This document shows positions 9,733 through 18,315 of a stretch of DNA of 27,980 nucleotides, one piece after another. A program made the position numbers and the translations under genes. The stretch is from JBBCJT01 sp037190665 (GTDB lineage: Bacteria > Pseudomonadota > Alphaproteobacteria > Acetobacterales > Acetobacteraceae), in the NCBI GenBank assembly GCA_037190665.1, contig JBBCJT010000179.1, positions 1 to 27,980 of the forward strand, given 5' to 3'. Below the pieces are notes generated by a model. That model searched no databases and was not told where the DNA came from. It saw nothing but the letters and a program-made list of their open reading frames with translations. Numbering within the stretch: position 1 is the first letter of the stretch; every line of letters starts with the position of its first letter.

Positions 9733-11319
9733 TCACGCCGCCGGCGCGTCCGGGATCGTCCATTCCCGCCCGCGCGGCGTGTCCACGTATTCCGGCCAGC
9801 GATGGTGGATCGGCGCCGCGAAGCCCCCGGGCAGCAGCGGCGCCACCCACTTGCTGCCGCCCACTCCGCCGCCGGTGCGTTCCTCGAAGTCCTCGCGGCA
9901 GGCGGCGAGCTTCGCCTTGTCTTCCAGCAGGGAGACGAAGCTCGCGGCCACCGCCTTGGCGCCGGTCTCCCACATCGGGTCGATGCAGGGGGGCATGCCG
10001 CCCATCGCGTTGTAGGCCCAGGCCGGATAGGCGTAGCCCGCGTGCGGCTGGCGCAGCATCGGCCGGCCGACATACAGCCGCGATGTCGGGCAGTGCCACG
10101 TGTACTCGACGTAGTCGTCGGAGGTGTAGTTGGTCTGCCAGGGCGGCAGGAAGGCGCGCAGCCGCTGCTCCCCCTCCTCCGGATCGGTCAGCGTGGTGCA
10201 GTGCTCGGCGAAGGGGTCGTCCATCGGCGCGATGCCGGTGGCCTGCTGCAACCGACGTGCGAACGCCTTCGCCTCCTCGCTGTAGCGAGGGGCGCCGACG
10301 GCGGCCAGGGCGTCGTAGCACACGCGCGCCAGCGCCCGGTTGGCGAGGCCGGGCCGCGTCTTCGTGATCCACTCCTTGCGCACGGTGCACTGGGTGACCG
10401 CGGCCACGTGATCGGCGGCGAGGTCGAGGATGGCGAACACCTTCTCCGCCATGTCGATCCGCGCCGCCCGCAGCGCGTACTGGATCACGCCGAGGCCGGG
10501 CGTGAGGTTGTCCGCCGTGGCCTGCCCCGCGACGAGGATCGCCTCGTTCAGGCTCCATCCGCCGGTCGCCGGCAGCATGGAGGGCCGCAGCATCCGCGCC
10601 TGCGTGTAGAGCATCACCACCGCGTCGGCCGCGCCCGGCGCGCGGGATATGGAGTGGCTGTTCTGCGCCCCTTCCCGCGTCTGCGCACCGACCCAGCCTT
10701 CGGGGTCGTTGCACTCGAAGGTGTAGATGCGCGACCAGTAGGCGCCGCAATGCGTGTCCCAGAGGCATGAATTGGACACGGCCGGCAGGCTGGTCGGGTG
10801 GAAGCTGATCGCGGCGTCGAACCCGTCCAGATAGCCGTGCGCGGCGTGCACGGGCTTGGATCCGCACATCTTCTCCGCCGGCTCGCCCATCAGCACGAGC
10901 GAGCCTCGCAGGTCGTGCTTCTCCATCGCCGCCTTGGCCGCGAGCACGCCGCCGAGGGCCGCGATGCCCAGCGCCGAATGCGGATCGGTATGGCCGGCGG
11001 CGTGGCGGTTGGTGCCCTCGCGCGGGCGGCGTTCGGCGACCGGCGCCTGGCTGGTGCCGGGCACGGCGTCGTATTCGGCGATGGTGGCGAGCACCGGCCC
11101 CCTGCCGCGCGACCAGACCGCCTTGAAGGCGGTCGGCATGCCGGCGGTGCCGGTCTCCACCTCGAACCCCTCGCGCTTCAGCCGGTCCACGAACCAGGCG
11201 GCGGAGCGGTATTCGCGCCAGGACGGCTCGGCCATCTCCCACAGCACCATGTGGTCGGCGGACAGCGCATCCCGCTGTGCATCCACCCACCCCACCGCAT
11301 CGCGTTGTGCCGGCGTCAT
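9733..11319 (-). CDS. M20 family metallo-amidohydrolase (AbgB-like)
   Basis: This is a zinc-dependent amidase/peptidase. The 528-residue product has AEYDAVPG (81-88), HAAGHTDPHSALG (106-118), GEPAEK (145-150) and SFHPTS (172-177). These are the metal- and catalysis-associated motifs of the M20D/AbgB-type group that cleaves N-acyl or p-aminobenzoyl amino acids. There is no signal peptide, so it acts in the cytosol. It is the last gene of the seven-gene operon. Its ATG shares 4 bp (ATGA) with the stop of the permease gene. The likely job is to hydrolyse an amide bond of the imported compound; the compound is unknown. Confidence 0.9.
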   Translation of the reverse strand: MTPAQRDAVGWVDAQRDALSADHMVLWEMAEPSWREYRSAAWFVDRLKREGFEVETGTAGMPTAFKAVWSRGRGPVLATIAEYDAVPGTSQAPVAERRPREGTNRHAAGHTDPHSALGIAALGGVLAAKAAMEKHDLRGSLVLMGEPAEKMCGSKPVHAAHGYLDGFDAAISFHPTSLPAVSNSCLWDTHCGAYWSRIYTFECNDPEGWVGAQTREGAQNSHSISRAPGAADAVVMLYTQARMLRPSMLPATGGWSLNEAILVAGQATADNLTPGLGVIQYALRAARIDMAEKVFAILDLAADHVAAVTQCTVRKEWITKTRPGLANRALARVCYDALAAVGAPRYSEEAKAFARRLQQATGIAPMDDPFAEHCTTLTDPEEGEQRLRAFLPPWQTNYTSDDYVEYTWHCPTSRLYVGRPMLRQPHAGYAYPAWAYNAMGGMPPCIDPMWETGAKAVAASFVSLLEDKAKLAACREDFEERTGGGVGGSKWVAPLLPGGFAAPIHHRWPEYVDTPRGREWTIPDAPAA

Positions 11320-12104
11320 GTCTCGCGTTTTCTCCTCAGCAGCAGGTCGAGCCCCAGCAGCAGCACGGTCAGGCCGATCAGCAGCACCGCGACCGCGGCC
11401 ATGGTGGGATCGAGGTTCTCGTTGATGCCGTCCCAGATCTTGCGCGGCAGGGTGAAGACCTGACGGGAGGCGATGAACAGCACGATCACCAGCTCGTCCC
11501 ACGAATGGATGAAGGCGAAGATCGCGCCCGATGCGATGCCGGGGATGATGCGCGGCAGGATCACCCAGGACAGCGTCTGCCGCAGCGAGGCGCCGAGGCT
11601 GCGCGCCGCCGTCTCCAGCCGCGGATCGAAGCTCGCCAACGCGGTGGAGACGGTCACGACCACATAGGGAATGCCCGTCACCCCATGGGCGAGCGTCACG
11701 CCCAGGAACCGGTCGAGCAGGTCGAGCCGGCCGAAATAGCGGTAGACGCCGATCGCGTAGACGATGGTCGGGATCACGATCGGCAGCAGCATCAGCGCGC
11801 GAACGAGGTCGGTGGACCGCCGCGAGATGCGCCAGCAGCCGATGGCGCACAGCGTGCCCGCGACCACCGCCAGCAGCGTCGAGCCGACCGCGATCCAGAA
11901 GGACTGCCAGATCGCCCCCAGCCACTGCTCCGAATGGAACAGCGCGACGTAGTGGCGGAAGGAGATCGTCTCGTAGGGCAGCGACAGGAAGCGCTGGTCG
12001 GTCAGGCTGACCGGCAGCACGATGGTGATCGGCAGCACGAGGTAGATCAGCGCCGCCCAGGCGACAGTCTTGGCGAAGCGGCCGGCGGGGAATGCGTTCT
12101 CCAT
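11316..12104 (-). CDS. ABC transporter permease (PotC/YdcV-like)
   Basis: The 262-residue inner-membrane protein has about six hydrophobic segments, with the first at 14-34 and the last near the C-terminal RRKRE. The EAA loop region ETAARSLGASLRQTLSWVILPRIIPGI contacts the ATPase. It belongs to the spermidine/putrescine-type BPD permease family. The start overlaps the preceding permease stop as TGATG, and its own stop overlaps the M20 gene as ATGA. It pairs with the other permease to form the channel. Confidence 0.93.
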   Translation of the reverse strand: MENAFPAGRFAKTVAWAALIYLVLPITIVLPVSLTDQRFLSLPYETISFRHYVALFHSEQWLGAIWQSFWIAVGSTLLAVVAGTLCAIGCWRISRRSTDLVRALMLLPIVIPTIVYAIGVYRYFGRLDLLDRFLGVTLAHGVTGIPYVVVTVSTALASFDPRLETAARSLGASLRQTLSWVILPRIIPGIASGAIFAFIHSWDELVIVLFIASRQVFTLPRKIWDGINENLDPTMAAVAVLLIGLTVLLLGLDLLLRRKRET

Positions 12105-12937
12105 CAGGCGCGCGCCCCGAACAGCCGCCGGATGTCGACGATGCGGGAGAACACGGCGAGCGTGGTCAGCACCGCGACCACCAGCACGGTCGCCATCATC
12201 GCCCCCAGCCCCCAGCGCAGCAGGTCGAGGATCTGGATCTTGATCCACTCGGCGGCCATCAGCGTCTTGCCGCCGCCGAGGATCGCCGGCGTGATGTAGA
12301 AGCCGAGCGAGAAGATGAAGACCAGCACGGCGGCGGCGATCAGCCCCGGCGCGGACAGCGGCAGGAAGATGTGGCGGAACACCTCGCCGCGCTTCGCTCC
12401 CAGCCCGCGCGCGGCGGCGAGCAGCCGCGGGTCCATCTCCCGCATCGAGGCGAGCATCGGCAGCACCGCATACGGCACCATGTAGTGGACCATGCCGATG
12501 ACGATGCCGAGCTCGTTCCAGACCAGCGCCAGCGGCTCCTCGATCACCCCGGCCGCCATCAGCCCGTTGTTGATCAGCCCCTGCCGGCGCAGCAGCGTCA
12601 CCCAGGCGAAGGCGCGCACCAGCACGCTGATCCACAGCGGCACCAGCACGCCCAGCAGCCACCACATCTGCGCGCGCGGCGAGGCGCGGGAGATCACGTA
12701 GGCGAGCGCGTAGCCCAGCAGCAGCGAGATCGCGGTGGTGATCAGGCAGATGCGCAGCGTGGTGCCGATCACCCGCTGCACCGATCCCAGCGTCAGCAGC
12801 CGTTCGTAGTTGCCGAGACCCGGCTCCGGCTCCAGGAAGCTGATCGCGAGCACCTGCACGATGGGCACGACGTAGAACAGCGTCATCAGCAGGAACGCAG
12901 GCAGGATCAGCGCCCACCAGCCGGCGTCGCGGCGCAC
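12104..12937 (-). CDS. ABC transporter permease (PotB/YdcU-like)
   Basis: The 277-residue product (from GTG 12937) has about six transmembrane segments. Its EAA loop is AAARGLGAKRGEVFRHIFLPLSAPGL. It is the PotB-type partner of the next permease. GTG 12937 is preferred because GAGGA lies 8 bp upstream and relatives commonly begin near RRDAGWWALLLP. An ATG at 12970 would add 11 residues, overlap the ATPase gene by 29 bp and lacks a Shine-Dalgarno. Confidence 0.9.
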   Translation of the reverse strand: MRRDAGWWALILPAFLLMTLFYVVPIVQVLAISFLEPEPGLGNYERLLTLGSVQRVIGTTLRICLITTAISLLLGYALAYVISRASPRAQMWWLLGVLVPLWISVLVRAFAWVTLLRRQGLINNGLMAAGVIEEPLALVWNELGIVIGMVHYMVPYAVLPMLASMREMDPRLLAAARGLGAKRGEVFRHIFLPLSAPGLIAAAVLVFIFSLGFYITPAILGGGKTLMAAEWIKIQILDLLRWGLGAMMATVLVVAVLTTLAVFSRIVDIRRLFGARA

Positions 12938-12941
12938 CCTC

Positions 12942-14030
12942 TCAGTCCTCGACCACCGGCACGGCGGCATCGGCCGCCCAGCCGAGACGGACCGGCAGCC
13001 CTTCCGCCGGCTCGATGCGCGCGCGCCATGTCGGCACGGTGGCGCGGATATCGCCCAGCGCCTCGGTGCGCACGATCAGGTCGAAGGCGGCGCCGAGATA
13101 CGACCAGCTCACGATACGGCCTTCCACGGCGTTATCCGCCACCTCCGCCGCGTCGAGCAGCGCGACCTTCTCGGGCCGCAAGGCGATCAGCGCCGGCGAG
13201 CCCAGCGCGGGGCGGGGCAGATCCTCCTGCGCGCGCTGGAGGAAGCGCAGGCCGCCCGCGACATAGGCGAAGGCGTCCGGCCGCAGTTCCTTCACCTGAC
13301 CGCGGATGAAGTTGGACTTGCCGAGGAAGTCCGCGACGAAGCGCGTGCGCGGCCGTTCGTACAGCTCGCCCGGCGCGCCCTCCTGCACCAGCCTTCCGGC
13401 GCGCAGGATGGCGACGCTGTCGGACATCGACAGCGCCTCGTCCTGATCGTGCGTCACCGCGATGAAGGTCAGCCCGACGCGGCGGTGCAGCGCGCGCAGC
13501 TCCTCCTGCAGCTCGGCGCGCAGCTTCTTGTCGAGCGCGGACAGCGGCTCGTCCAGCAGCAGCAGGTTCGGCTCGAACACCAGCGCGCGTGCGAGCGCGA
13601 CGCGCTGCTGCTGGCCGCCGGAAAGCTGCGAGGGGCGACGGTCGGCGAACTGGTCGAGCTGCACGAGATCGAGCGCCGCGCGCACCTTCGTCTCCGCCTC
13701 GGCCTTCGCCATGCGGCGCACGCGCAGCGGAAAGGCGACGTTCTCCGCCACCGTCATGTGCGGGAACAGCGCATAGCCCTGGAAGACCATGCCGAAATCG
13801 CGCTTCTCCGGCGGCAGCGGCGTGATGTCGCGCCCGTCCAGCATCACGGTGCCGGCGGTCGGTTCGACGAAGCCCGCGATCACGTTCAGCAGCGTCGTCT
13901 TGCCCGACCCGGACGGGCCGAGCAGCGTGAGGAACTGGCCGCGCGCGACCTGCAGCGACACGTCCTCGGCCGCGACGAAGCTGCCGTAGCGCTTGGTGAC
14001 GCTCTGGAGCGCGAGTTCGTGGCCGCTCAC
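12942..14030 (-). CDS. ABC transporter ATP-binding protein (PotA-like)
   Basis: This 362-residue ATPase powers the adjacent permeases. Walker A GPSGSGKT (38-45), Q-loop FQGYALFPHMTVAENV, signature LSGGQQQR (136-143), Walker B LLLLDEP with D160/E161, and switch H194 are all present. A C-terminal TOBE-like region (about 270-360, RPEKV...) is typical of the spermidine/putrescine subfamily. The GTG start at 14030 overlaps the aldolase stop as GTGA, so translation is probably coupled. Confidence 0.95.
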   Translation of the reverse strand: MSGHELALQSVTKRYGSFVAAEDVSLQVARGQFLTLLGPSGSGKTTLLNVIAGFVEPTAGTVMLDGRDITPLPPEKRDFGMVFQGYALFPHMTVAENVAFPLRVRRMAKAEAETKVRAALDLVQLDQFADRRPSQLSGGQQQRVALARALVFEPNLLLLDEPLSALDKKLRAELQEELRALHRRVGLTFIAVTHDQDEALSMSDSVAILRAGRLVQEGAPGELYERPRTRFVADFLGKSNFIRGQVKELRPDAFAYVAGGLRFLQRAQEDLPRPALGSPALIALRPEKVALLDAAEVADNAVEGRIVSWSYLGAAFDLIVRTEALGDIRATVPTWRARIEPAEGLPVRLGWAADAAVPVVED

Positions 14031-14785
14031 GTGCGATAGCCCGGCTGCTCGCGGTCGAGCTTGCGCCTCAGCGCCTGCCACGGCAGCCAGCCCTTGTTCG
14101 GGCCGATGGTGAACTGCGCCTGCGTGCGTTCCAGCACCGCCTCGGGCGGCATCGACAGGGGCGCGCCCGTGGACTGCGCGGTGACCTGGATGCGGCAGGC
14201 CTGCTCCAGATAATACATCCAGTAGAACGCCTCCGCGACCGTGCGTCCCGCGGTCAGCAGGCCGTGGTTGCGCAGGATCATCGCCGGCCTGTCGCCCATG
14301 TCGCGCACCAGCCGCTGGCGCTCGTCGAGATTGTCGTCCGCCGCCACGCCCTCGTACTCGTGCAGCGCGACGCGGCCGTGGAACTCGATGCTCATCTGGT
14401 TCAGCGGCAGCAGCCCGCCCTGCTGCGCCGCCACCGCCATGCCCGCGAGCGTGTGCGTGTGCATCACGCAGTTCGCATCGCTGCGGCCCTGATGCAGCGC
14501 GGAGTGGATGACGAACCCGGCCGGGTTCACCCTCCAGGACGTCGGCTGGGTCGGCTCGCCCTCCGCATCCACCTCCACCAGCGACGATGCGGTGATCTCC
14601 TCGAACAGCAGCCCATAGGGGTTGACGAGGAAGCGGTGCCCCTCGCCCGGCAGCCGCACCGACAGATGGGTGAATACCAGATCGGTCATGCCGAACAGCG
14701 CGATCAGCCGGTAGGCGGCGGCGAGGTCCTCTCGCAGTTCGCGCTCGGTCGGCACATAGTCGGCGGGCAGGGGCGCAGGGATCAT
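14027..14785 (-). CDS. Class II aldolase/adducin family protein
   Basis: The family contains zinc-dependent sugar-phosphate aldolases and decarboxylases. The 252-residue product has the expected ligands: HTHTL with H109 and H111, and LRNHGLL with H174. FTHLSVRLPG at about 38-47 is the family's N-terminal signature. It is cytosolic. Its ATG directly follows the dehydrogenase stop (TGAATG). Inside an ABC-transport operon with a hydroxyacid dehydrogenase it probably cleaves or decarboxylates a hydroxy-acid intermediate. The exact substrate is not recognisable. Confidence 0.9.
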   Translation of the reverse strand: MIPAPLPADYVPTERELREDLAAAYRLIALFGMTDLVFTHLSVRLPGEGHRFLVNPYGLLFEEITASSLVEVDAEGEPTQPTSWRVNPAGFVIHSALHQGRSDANCVMHTHTLAGMAVAAQQGGLLPLNQMSIEFHGRVALHEYEGVAADDNLDERQRLVRDMGDRPAMILRNHGLLTAGRTVAEAFYWMYYLEQACRIQVTAQSTGAPLSMPPEAVLERTQAQFTIGPNKGWLPWQALRRKLDREQPGYRT

Positions 14786-15724
14786 TCAGTAGCCTCGGAC
14801 GGGATCGTACATGTTGGGCAGGCTCTCGCCACGCTCGAAGGCGGCGATGGCGTCGGCGACGTAGCGCACGCGTGACCGGCGCGACGAATTGCTCGCGAGG
14901 TGCGAGCTGACGATGACCTTCGGGTGCGTCCAGAGCGGCGAGTCGGCGGCGAGCGGCTCCGGGTCGAACACGTCGAGCATCGCGCCGGACAGGTGGCCGC
15001 TGTCGAGGGCCGCGATCAGGTCGGGGATCACGAGCTGCGGGCCGCGCCCGACATTGACCACGCCCGCGCCCGCCGGCAGCCGCGCCAGCGTCGCGGCATC
15101 GATGCAGCCGCGCGTCTCCTCCGTGTCCGGCAGCAGGTTCACCAGGATGTCGGCGCCGCGCAGGAAATCGTCCCGCTCCGCCGCCCCCGTGTAGCAGTCC
15201 ACATCCGGCACGGAGCGCGGCGTGCGCGTCCAGCCGGAGACGGCGAAGCCGATCCCGCGCAGCATCGCGGCCGCGCGCGTGCCCATGTTGCCCAACCCCA
15301 TGATCCCCACGCGCGTCTCGGCCGCCGTGCGGTCGGGGTCGAACGTCTCCCACCGCCGCATGGCCTGCGCGGTGACGATGCGCTTCATGTCCCGCAGCAG
15401 CGACAGGCAGGCGAGCGCCACGTAGTCGCCCATGCGCTGCCGCGCCTCGTCGCTGCCCATGCGCAGGATCGGCACGTGCTTCGGCAGGGTCGGGTCGGCG
15501 AGGATGTGGTCCACCCCCGCCCCGGACGAGCAGATCAGCCGCAGGTTGGGCATGGTCGCGAGCCGCCCCGGCGTCGGCTCCCAGACCAGCACGTAGCGGA
15601 CATCCGCGGGGTCCACCGCCGGATCGTCGAACCACCGCACGTCGAAGCGGGGTTCGACCGCCGCGAAAAGCGACCGCCATTCCGGGATGGCGGCCGCGCC
15701 ACCGGATCTTACGAGCAGGATCAT
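14786..15724 (-). CDS. D-2-hydroxyacid dehydrogenase, GhrA-like
   Basis: This NAD(P)H-dependent 2-ketoacid reductase has 312 residues, the same length as E. coli GhrA (glyoxylate/hydroxypyruvate reductase A). The Rossmann motif is GLGNMG (143-148), and the catalytic set is R227 (VGRG), E256 (FDPEPL) and H275 (SSHLA). WTRTPR after the nucleotide-binding strand, with Arg rather than Asp, suggests NADPH preference. It lies 14 bp after the binding-protein gene and abuts the aldolase gene. Substrate in this operon is unknown. Confidence 0.9.
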   Translation of the reverse strand: MILLVRSGGAAAIPEWRSLFAAVEPRFDVRWFDDPAVDPADVRYVLVWEPTPGRLATMPNLRLICSSGAGVDHILADPTLPKHVPILRMGSDEARQRMGDYVALACLSLLRDMKRIVTAQAMRRWETFDPDRTAAETRVGIMGLGNMGTRAAAMLRGIGFAVSGWTRTPRSVPDVDCYTGAAERDDFLRGADILVNLLPDTEETRGCIDAATLARLPAGAGVVNVGRGPQLVIPDLIAALDSGHLSGAMLDVFDPEPLAADSPLWTHPKVIVSSHLASNSSRRSRVRYVADAIAAFERGESLPNMYDPVRGY

Positions 15725-15738
15725 CCGGGACGCGAGGC

Positions 15739-16848
15739 TCAGCCGGTGATCGTGTCGAGGAAGTCCTGGTTCGCGCGGCTGTAGTTCGCGCCCCACCACT
15801 GCCCGTCCATGATGAACTGCTTCGCCGCGTTCTCCGGATCGGTCGGGTTGAACCGGCGCAGCTCCGCCGGCACCAGCGCGGCCGCGCGCGGGTTGGTCGG
15901 CCCGTTGCCGAGGAAGCCGAGCAGCCCCGCCTGCGGTTCCGGATTGCCCAGCATCGAGGCCAGCAGCCGCTGCGCGAGCTGCCCGCCCGGATTGCCCTTC
16001 GGGATGACGAAGATGCCGGCCTGGAGCATGCCCTGGTTCCAGATGAACTTGAGCCGCCCGTTGGTCTCTGCCTCCAGCACCTTGGCGCGGGTGTGCCAGA
16101 TCGCACCCATCACCGCCTCGCCGGTGCGCATGAACTGCTCGGATTCGCTGCCGTTGGTCCAGAACACGGTGTTGCGGCGGATCTCCTCCACGCGCTTCAG
16201 CCCAGCGCGCACGTCCAGCGGATACATCTTCTTCGGATCCGCGCCGGTGGAGACCATCGCCGCATCCAGCGAGGTCAGCGCGTCCTTGCGCAGCAGCCGG
16301 TTGCCCGGGAACTTCCTCAGGTCCCAGAAATCCTTCCAGCCCGTCGGCGCCTCGGGGAATTTCGAGCTGTCGTAGATGAGCACCGTAGAGAACGAGTACG
16401 GCGCGGCCCCGTGCTCCAGCGTGAAGGAAGGATCGATCGCGTCCTCCTTCTTCACGACCGAGTAGTCGATCTTCTCCACGACCCCGGCCTGCCCGAGCAG
16501 GATCGAGGAGGAGGTGGAGCTGTCGCACAGATCCCAGGTGACGCGGCCGCTCTCGACCATGCCGCGGATGCGCCCGGCCGAGGGGCCCGTGCTGTCCTGC
16601 GAGACCTTCACGCCCGCATTCGCCGCCATGAACGGCTCGCCATAGAAGCGGCCGAAACCCTGGTTGGCGATGCCGCCCCAGTTGACCATCACCAGTTCAC
16701 GCGCAGCCTGCGCGGACGCCTCGCGCGGCAGGGCGGCGAGCACGCCCAGCGCCCCCAGCGCCTTGATCAGACCCCGCCTGTCGATACGGCCGCGCGCGTA
16801 GAGTTCGTGCGCGAGCACGACGCAATCCTGCTGGAAGCCCTGCCCCAT
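15739..16848 (-). CDS. Tat-exported extracellular solute-binding protein (PotD-like)
   Basis: The 369-residue periplasmic receptor feeds the adjacent PotABC-type transporter. Residues 22-48 form a twin-arginine signal (IDRRGLIKALGALGVLAALPREASAQ), which implies export in folded form. The mature part starts ELVMVNWGGIANQ and contains typical family 1 binding-protein segments (WDLCDSSTS, TGWKDFWDLRKFPG, FIWNQG). An AGGGAG Shine-Dalgarno precedes the ATG at 16848. As the first gene of the operon it is probably most highly expressed. The ligand could be a polyamine, opine or another small amine/amide; sequence alone does not say. Confidence 0.92.
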   Translation of the reverse strand: MGQGFQQDCVVLAHELYARGRIDRRGLIKALGALGVLAALPREASAQAARELVMVNWGGIANQGFGRFYGEPFMAANAGVKVSQDSTGPSAGRIRGMVESGRVTWDLCDSSTSSSILLGQAGVVEKIDYSVVKKEDAIDPSFTLEHGAAPYSFSTVLIYDSSKFPEAPTGWKDFWDLRKFPGNRLLRKDALTSLDAAMVSTGADPKKMYPLDVRAGLKRVEEIRRNTVFWTNGSESEQFMRTGEAVMGAIWHTRAKVLEAETNGRLKFIWNQGMLQAGIFVIPKGNPGGQLAQRLLASMLGNPEPQAGLLGFLGNGPTNPRAAALVPAELRRFNPTDPENAAKQFIMDGQWWGANYSRANQDFLDTITG

Positions 16849-16896
16849 GGTCCCAATCTCCCTCTTGGCGCGCCCGGCCGCGCGCGTGATCGTGGC

Positions 16897-16924
16897 ATCC
16901 TAGACGCAAGCTACGGTGCCGCAA
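16897..16924 (-). promoter_or_regulatory. Weak candidate promoter of the seven-gene transport operon
   Basis: On the minus strand TTGCGG (16924-16919) and TAGGAT (16902-16897) are 16 bp apart, in a 78-bp gap shared with the divergent oxidoreductase gene. The match is modest, and position is the main support. Confidence 0.25.
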
Positions 16925-16926
16925 CT

Positions 16927-18246
16927 ATGCCAGACCCTTCCGCCCAGCCCCTGCTCGCCCGCCCCTACTGGTGGGATGCGGCCGAACCGGCGGAGCAGCC
17001 GCCCGCCGCCCTGCCGCAGGAGGCCGAGGTCGCGATCGTCGGCGGGGGCTACGCCGGGCTGTCGGCCGCGCTGACGCTGCAGCGCCTCGGCCATGCCGCA
17101 ACCGTGATCGATGCGGAGCGGATCGGCTGGGGCGCGTCCTCCCGCAACGGCGGGATGGTCTCGGGCGGGCTCAAGGTCGCCTCGGCCGGCCTCACCAAGC
17201 GATTCGGCGAGACGCGCGCGAAGGAGATCGCCGCCGCCGCGGCCGCCAGCTTCCCCTTCATCGAGGAGACGATCGCCCGCGAGCAGATCGAGTGCGACTA
17301 CGTCCGCTGCGGCCGGTTCGTGCCCGCCTGGACCAAGGCGCATTACGACGCGCTCGCGGTGAAGGCCGGCTTCATCGCCGAGGCGACCGGCATGCCGACA
17401 CGGATGGTCCCCCGCGCGCGCCAGCGGGAGGAACTCGGCAGCGACCACTATGCGGGCGGCATGGTGGCCGAGGCGTCCGGCTCGCTGCATCCCGGCAAGT
17501 ACGCCCGCGGCCTCGCGGCGGCGGCCGCGCGGGCCGGCGCCCGGCTGGTGGACCGCACGCGGGTGGAGGGAATCGCGCCGGAGGGCAGCGGCTTCCGCAT
17601 CGCCACCTCGCAGGGCCCGATCCGCGCCGCCGCGATCCTCGTCGCGACCAACGGCTACACGCGCCAGCCCGATGGCGGGTCGGCCATGCCCTGGCTCGCG
17701 CGGCGGATGATCCCGGTCGGCTCCTACATCATCGCCACCGAGCCGCTGGGCGCGGACCGGGTGCGGGCGCTGTTCCCGACCATGCGGATGATCTCCGACA
17801 CGAAGCGGGTGCTGAACTACTTCCGCCCCTCGCCGGACGGCACGCGGGTGCTGTGGGGCGGGCGGGCGAGCTTCGGCCCGACCGCGCCCGAGATCGCCGC
17901 CCCGGTCCTGCACGGCTTCATGGCCGCGGTGTTCCCGGAGCTGCGGGACGTGCGGCTGACCCACGCCTGGACCGGCAACGTCGCCTTCACCTTTGATTTT
18001 CTTCCACATGTCGGCACCGAAGGCGGCATCCACTATGCCGCCGGCTGCCAGGGATCGGGCGTGGCGATGGCGACCTGGCTCGGCCACCAGGCCGCGCTGC
18101 GCATCGCCGGCGCCGCCAATGAAGGATTCGCACTCGCGGACCTCCCCGTCCCGACGCTGCCGGGTTATCGTGGCGATCCATGGTTCTTGCCCGCGGTGGG
18201 CGGTTGGTACCGGCTGCGTGACCGGATCGATCGGCTGCTCGCGTGA
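16927..18246 (+). CDS. FAD-dependent oxidoreductase, DAO family (PuuB-like)
   Basis: The 439-residue product has the N-terminal dinucleotide fold VGGGYAGLSAALTL (38-51) and the GASSRNGGMVSGG segment (69-81), typical of the gamma-glutamylputrescine/amine oxidase branch of the DAO family. The C-terminal FDFLPHVG...YAAGCQGSGVAMATWLG contacts FAD. It oxidises a C-N bond of an amine or amino acid. It is divergent from the PotD-like binding-protein gene with a 78-bp gap, suggesting that the transported compound is its substrate or precursor. There is no signal peptide. The exact amine is unknown. Confidence 0.9.
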   Translation: MPDPSAQPLLARPYWWDAAEPAEQPPAALPQEAEVAIVGGGYAGLSAALTLQRLGHAATVIDAERIGWGASSRNGGMVSGGLKVASAGLTKRFGETRAKEIAAAAAASFPFIEETIAREQIECDYVRCGRFVPAWTKAHYDALAVKAGFIAEATGMPTRMVPRARQREELGSDHYAGGMVAEASGSLHPGKYARGLAAAAARAGARLVDRTRVEGIAPEGSGFRIATSQGPIRAAAILVATNGYTRQPDGGSAMPWLARRMIPVGSYIIATEPLGADRVRALFPTMRMISDTKRVLNYFRPSPDGTRVLWGGRASFGPTAPEIAAPVLHGFMAAVFPELRDVRLTHAWTGNVAFTFDFLPHVGTEGGIHYAAGCQGSGVAMATWLGHQAALRIAGAANEGFALADLPVPTLPGYRGDPWFLPAVGGWYRLRDRIDRLLA

Positions 18247-18262
18247 GTATGCCAAATTTGTC

Positions 18263-18309
18263 TCATAAATAATTTTCTTCTTGACGTTCGCGACGTTTGC
18301 GATTACCAG
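18263..18309 (+). promoter_or_regulatory. Candidate promoter with AT-rich upstream element
   Basis: TTGACG (18281-18286) and TACCAG (18304-18309) are 17 bp apart. The 18 bp just before the -35 are almost all A/T, striking in this GC-rich DNA and like an UP element. The spacer holds an abutting 9-bp direct repeat, GACGTTCGC (18283-18291) and GACGTTTGC (18292-18300), which may be an operator. The -10 is weak (3/6). Confidence 0.45.
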
Positions 18310-18315
18310 TGTTTC

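Noticed and set aside
12942..16106. One very long minus-strand frame of 1054 codons that could suggest a giant fusion protein
   Set aside because: Only the last third is the ABC ATPase. The rest is an out-of-frame reading of the binding protein, dehydrogenase and aldolase genes. The GTG at 14030 with its GTGA overlap marks the real start.
9733..18246. Assigning the transport operon to putrescine/spermidine uptake
   Set aside because: The components are only subfamily-level matches to PotABCD, and the accompanying aldolase, GhrA-like reductase and M20 hydrolase do not belong to a known polyamine route, so the substrate is left open.
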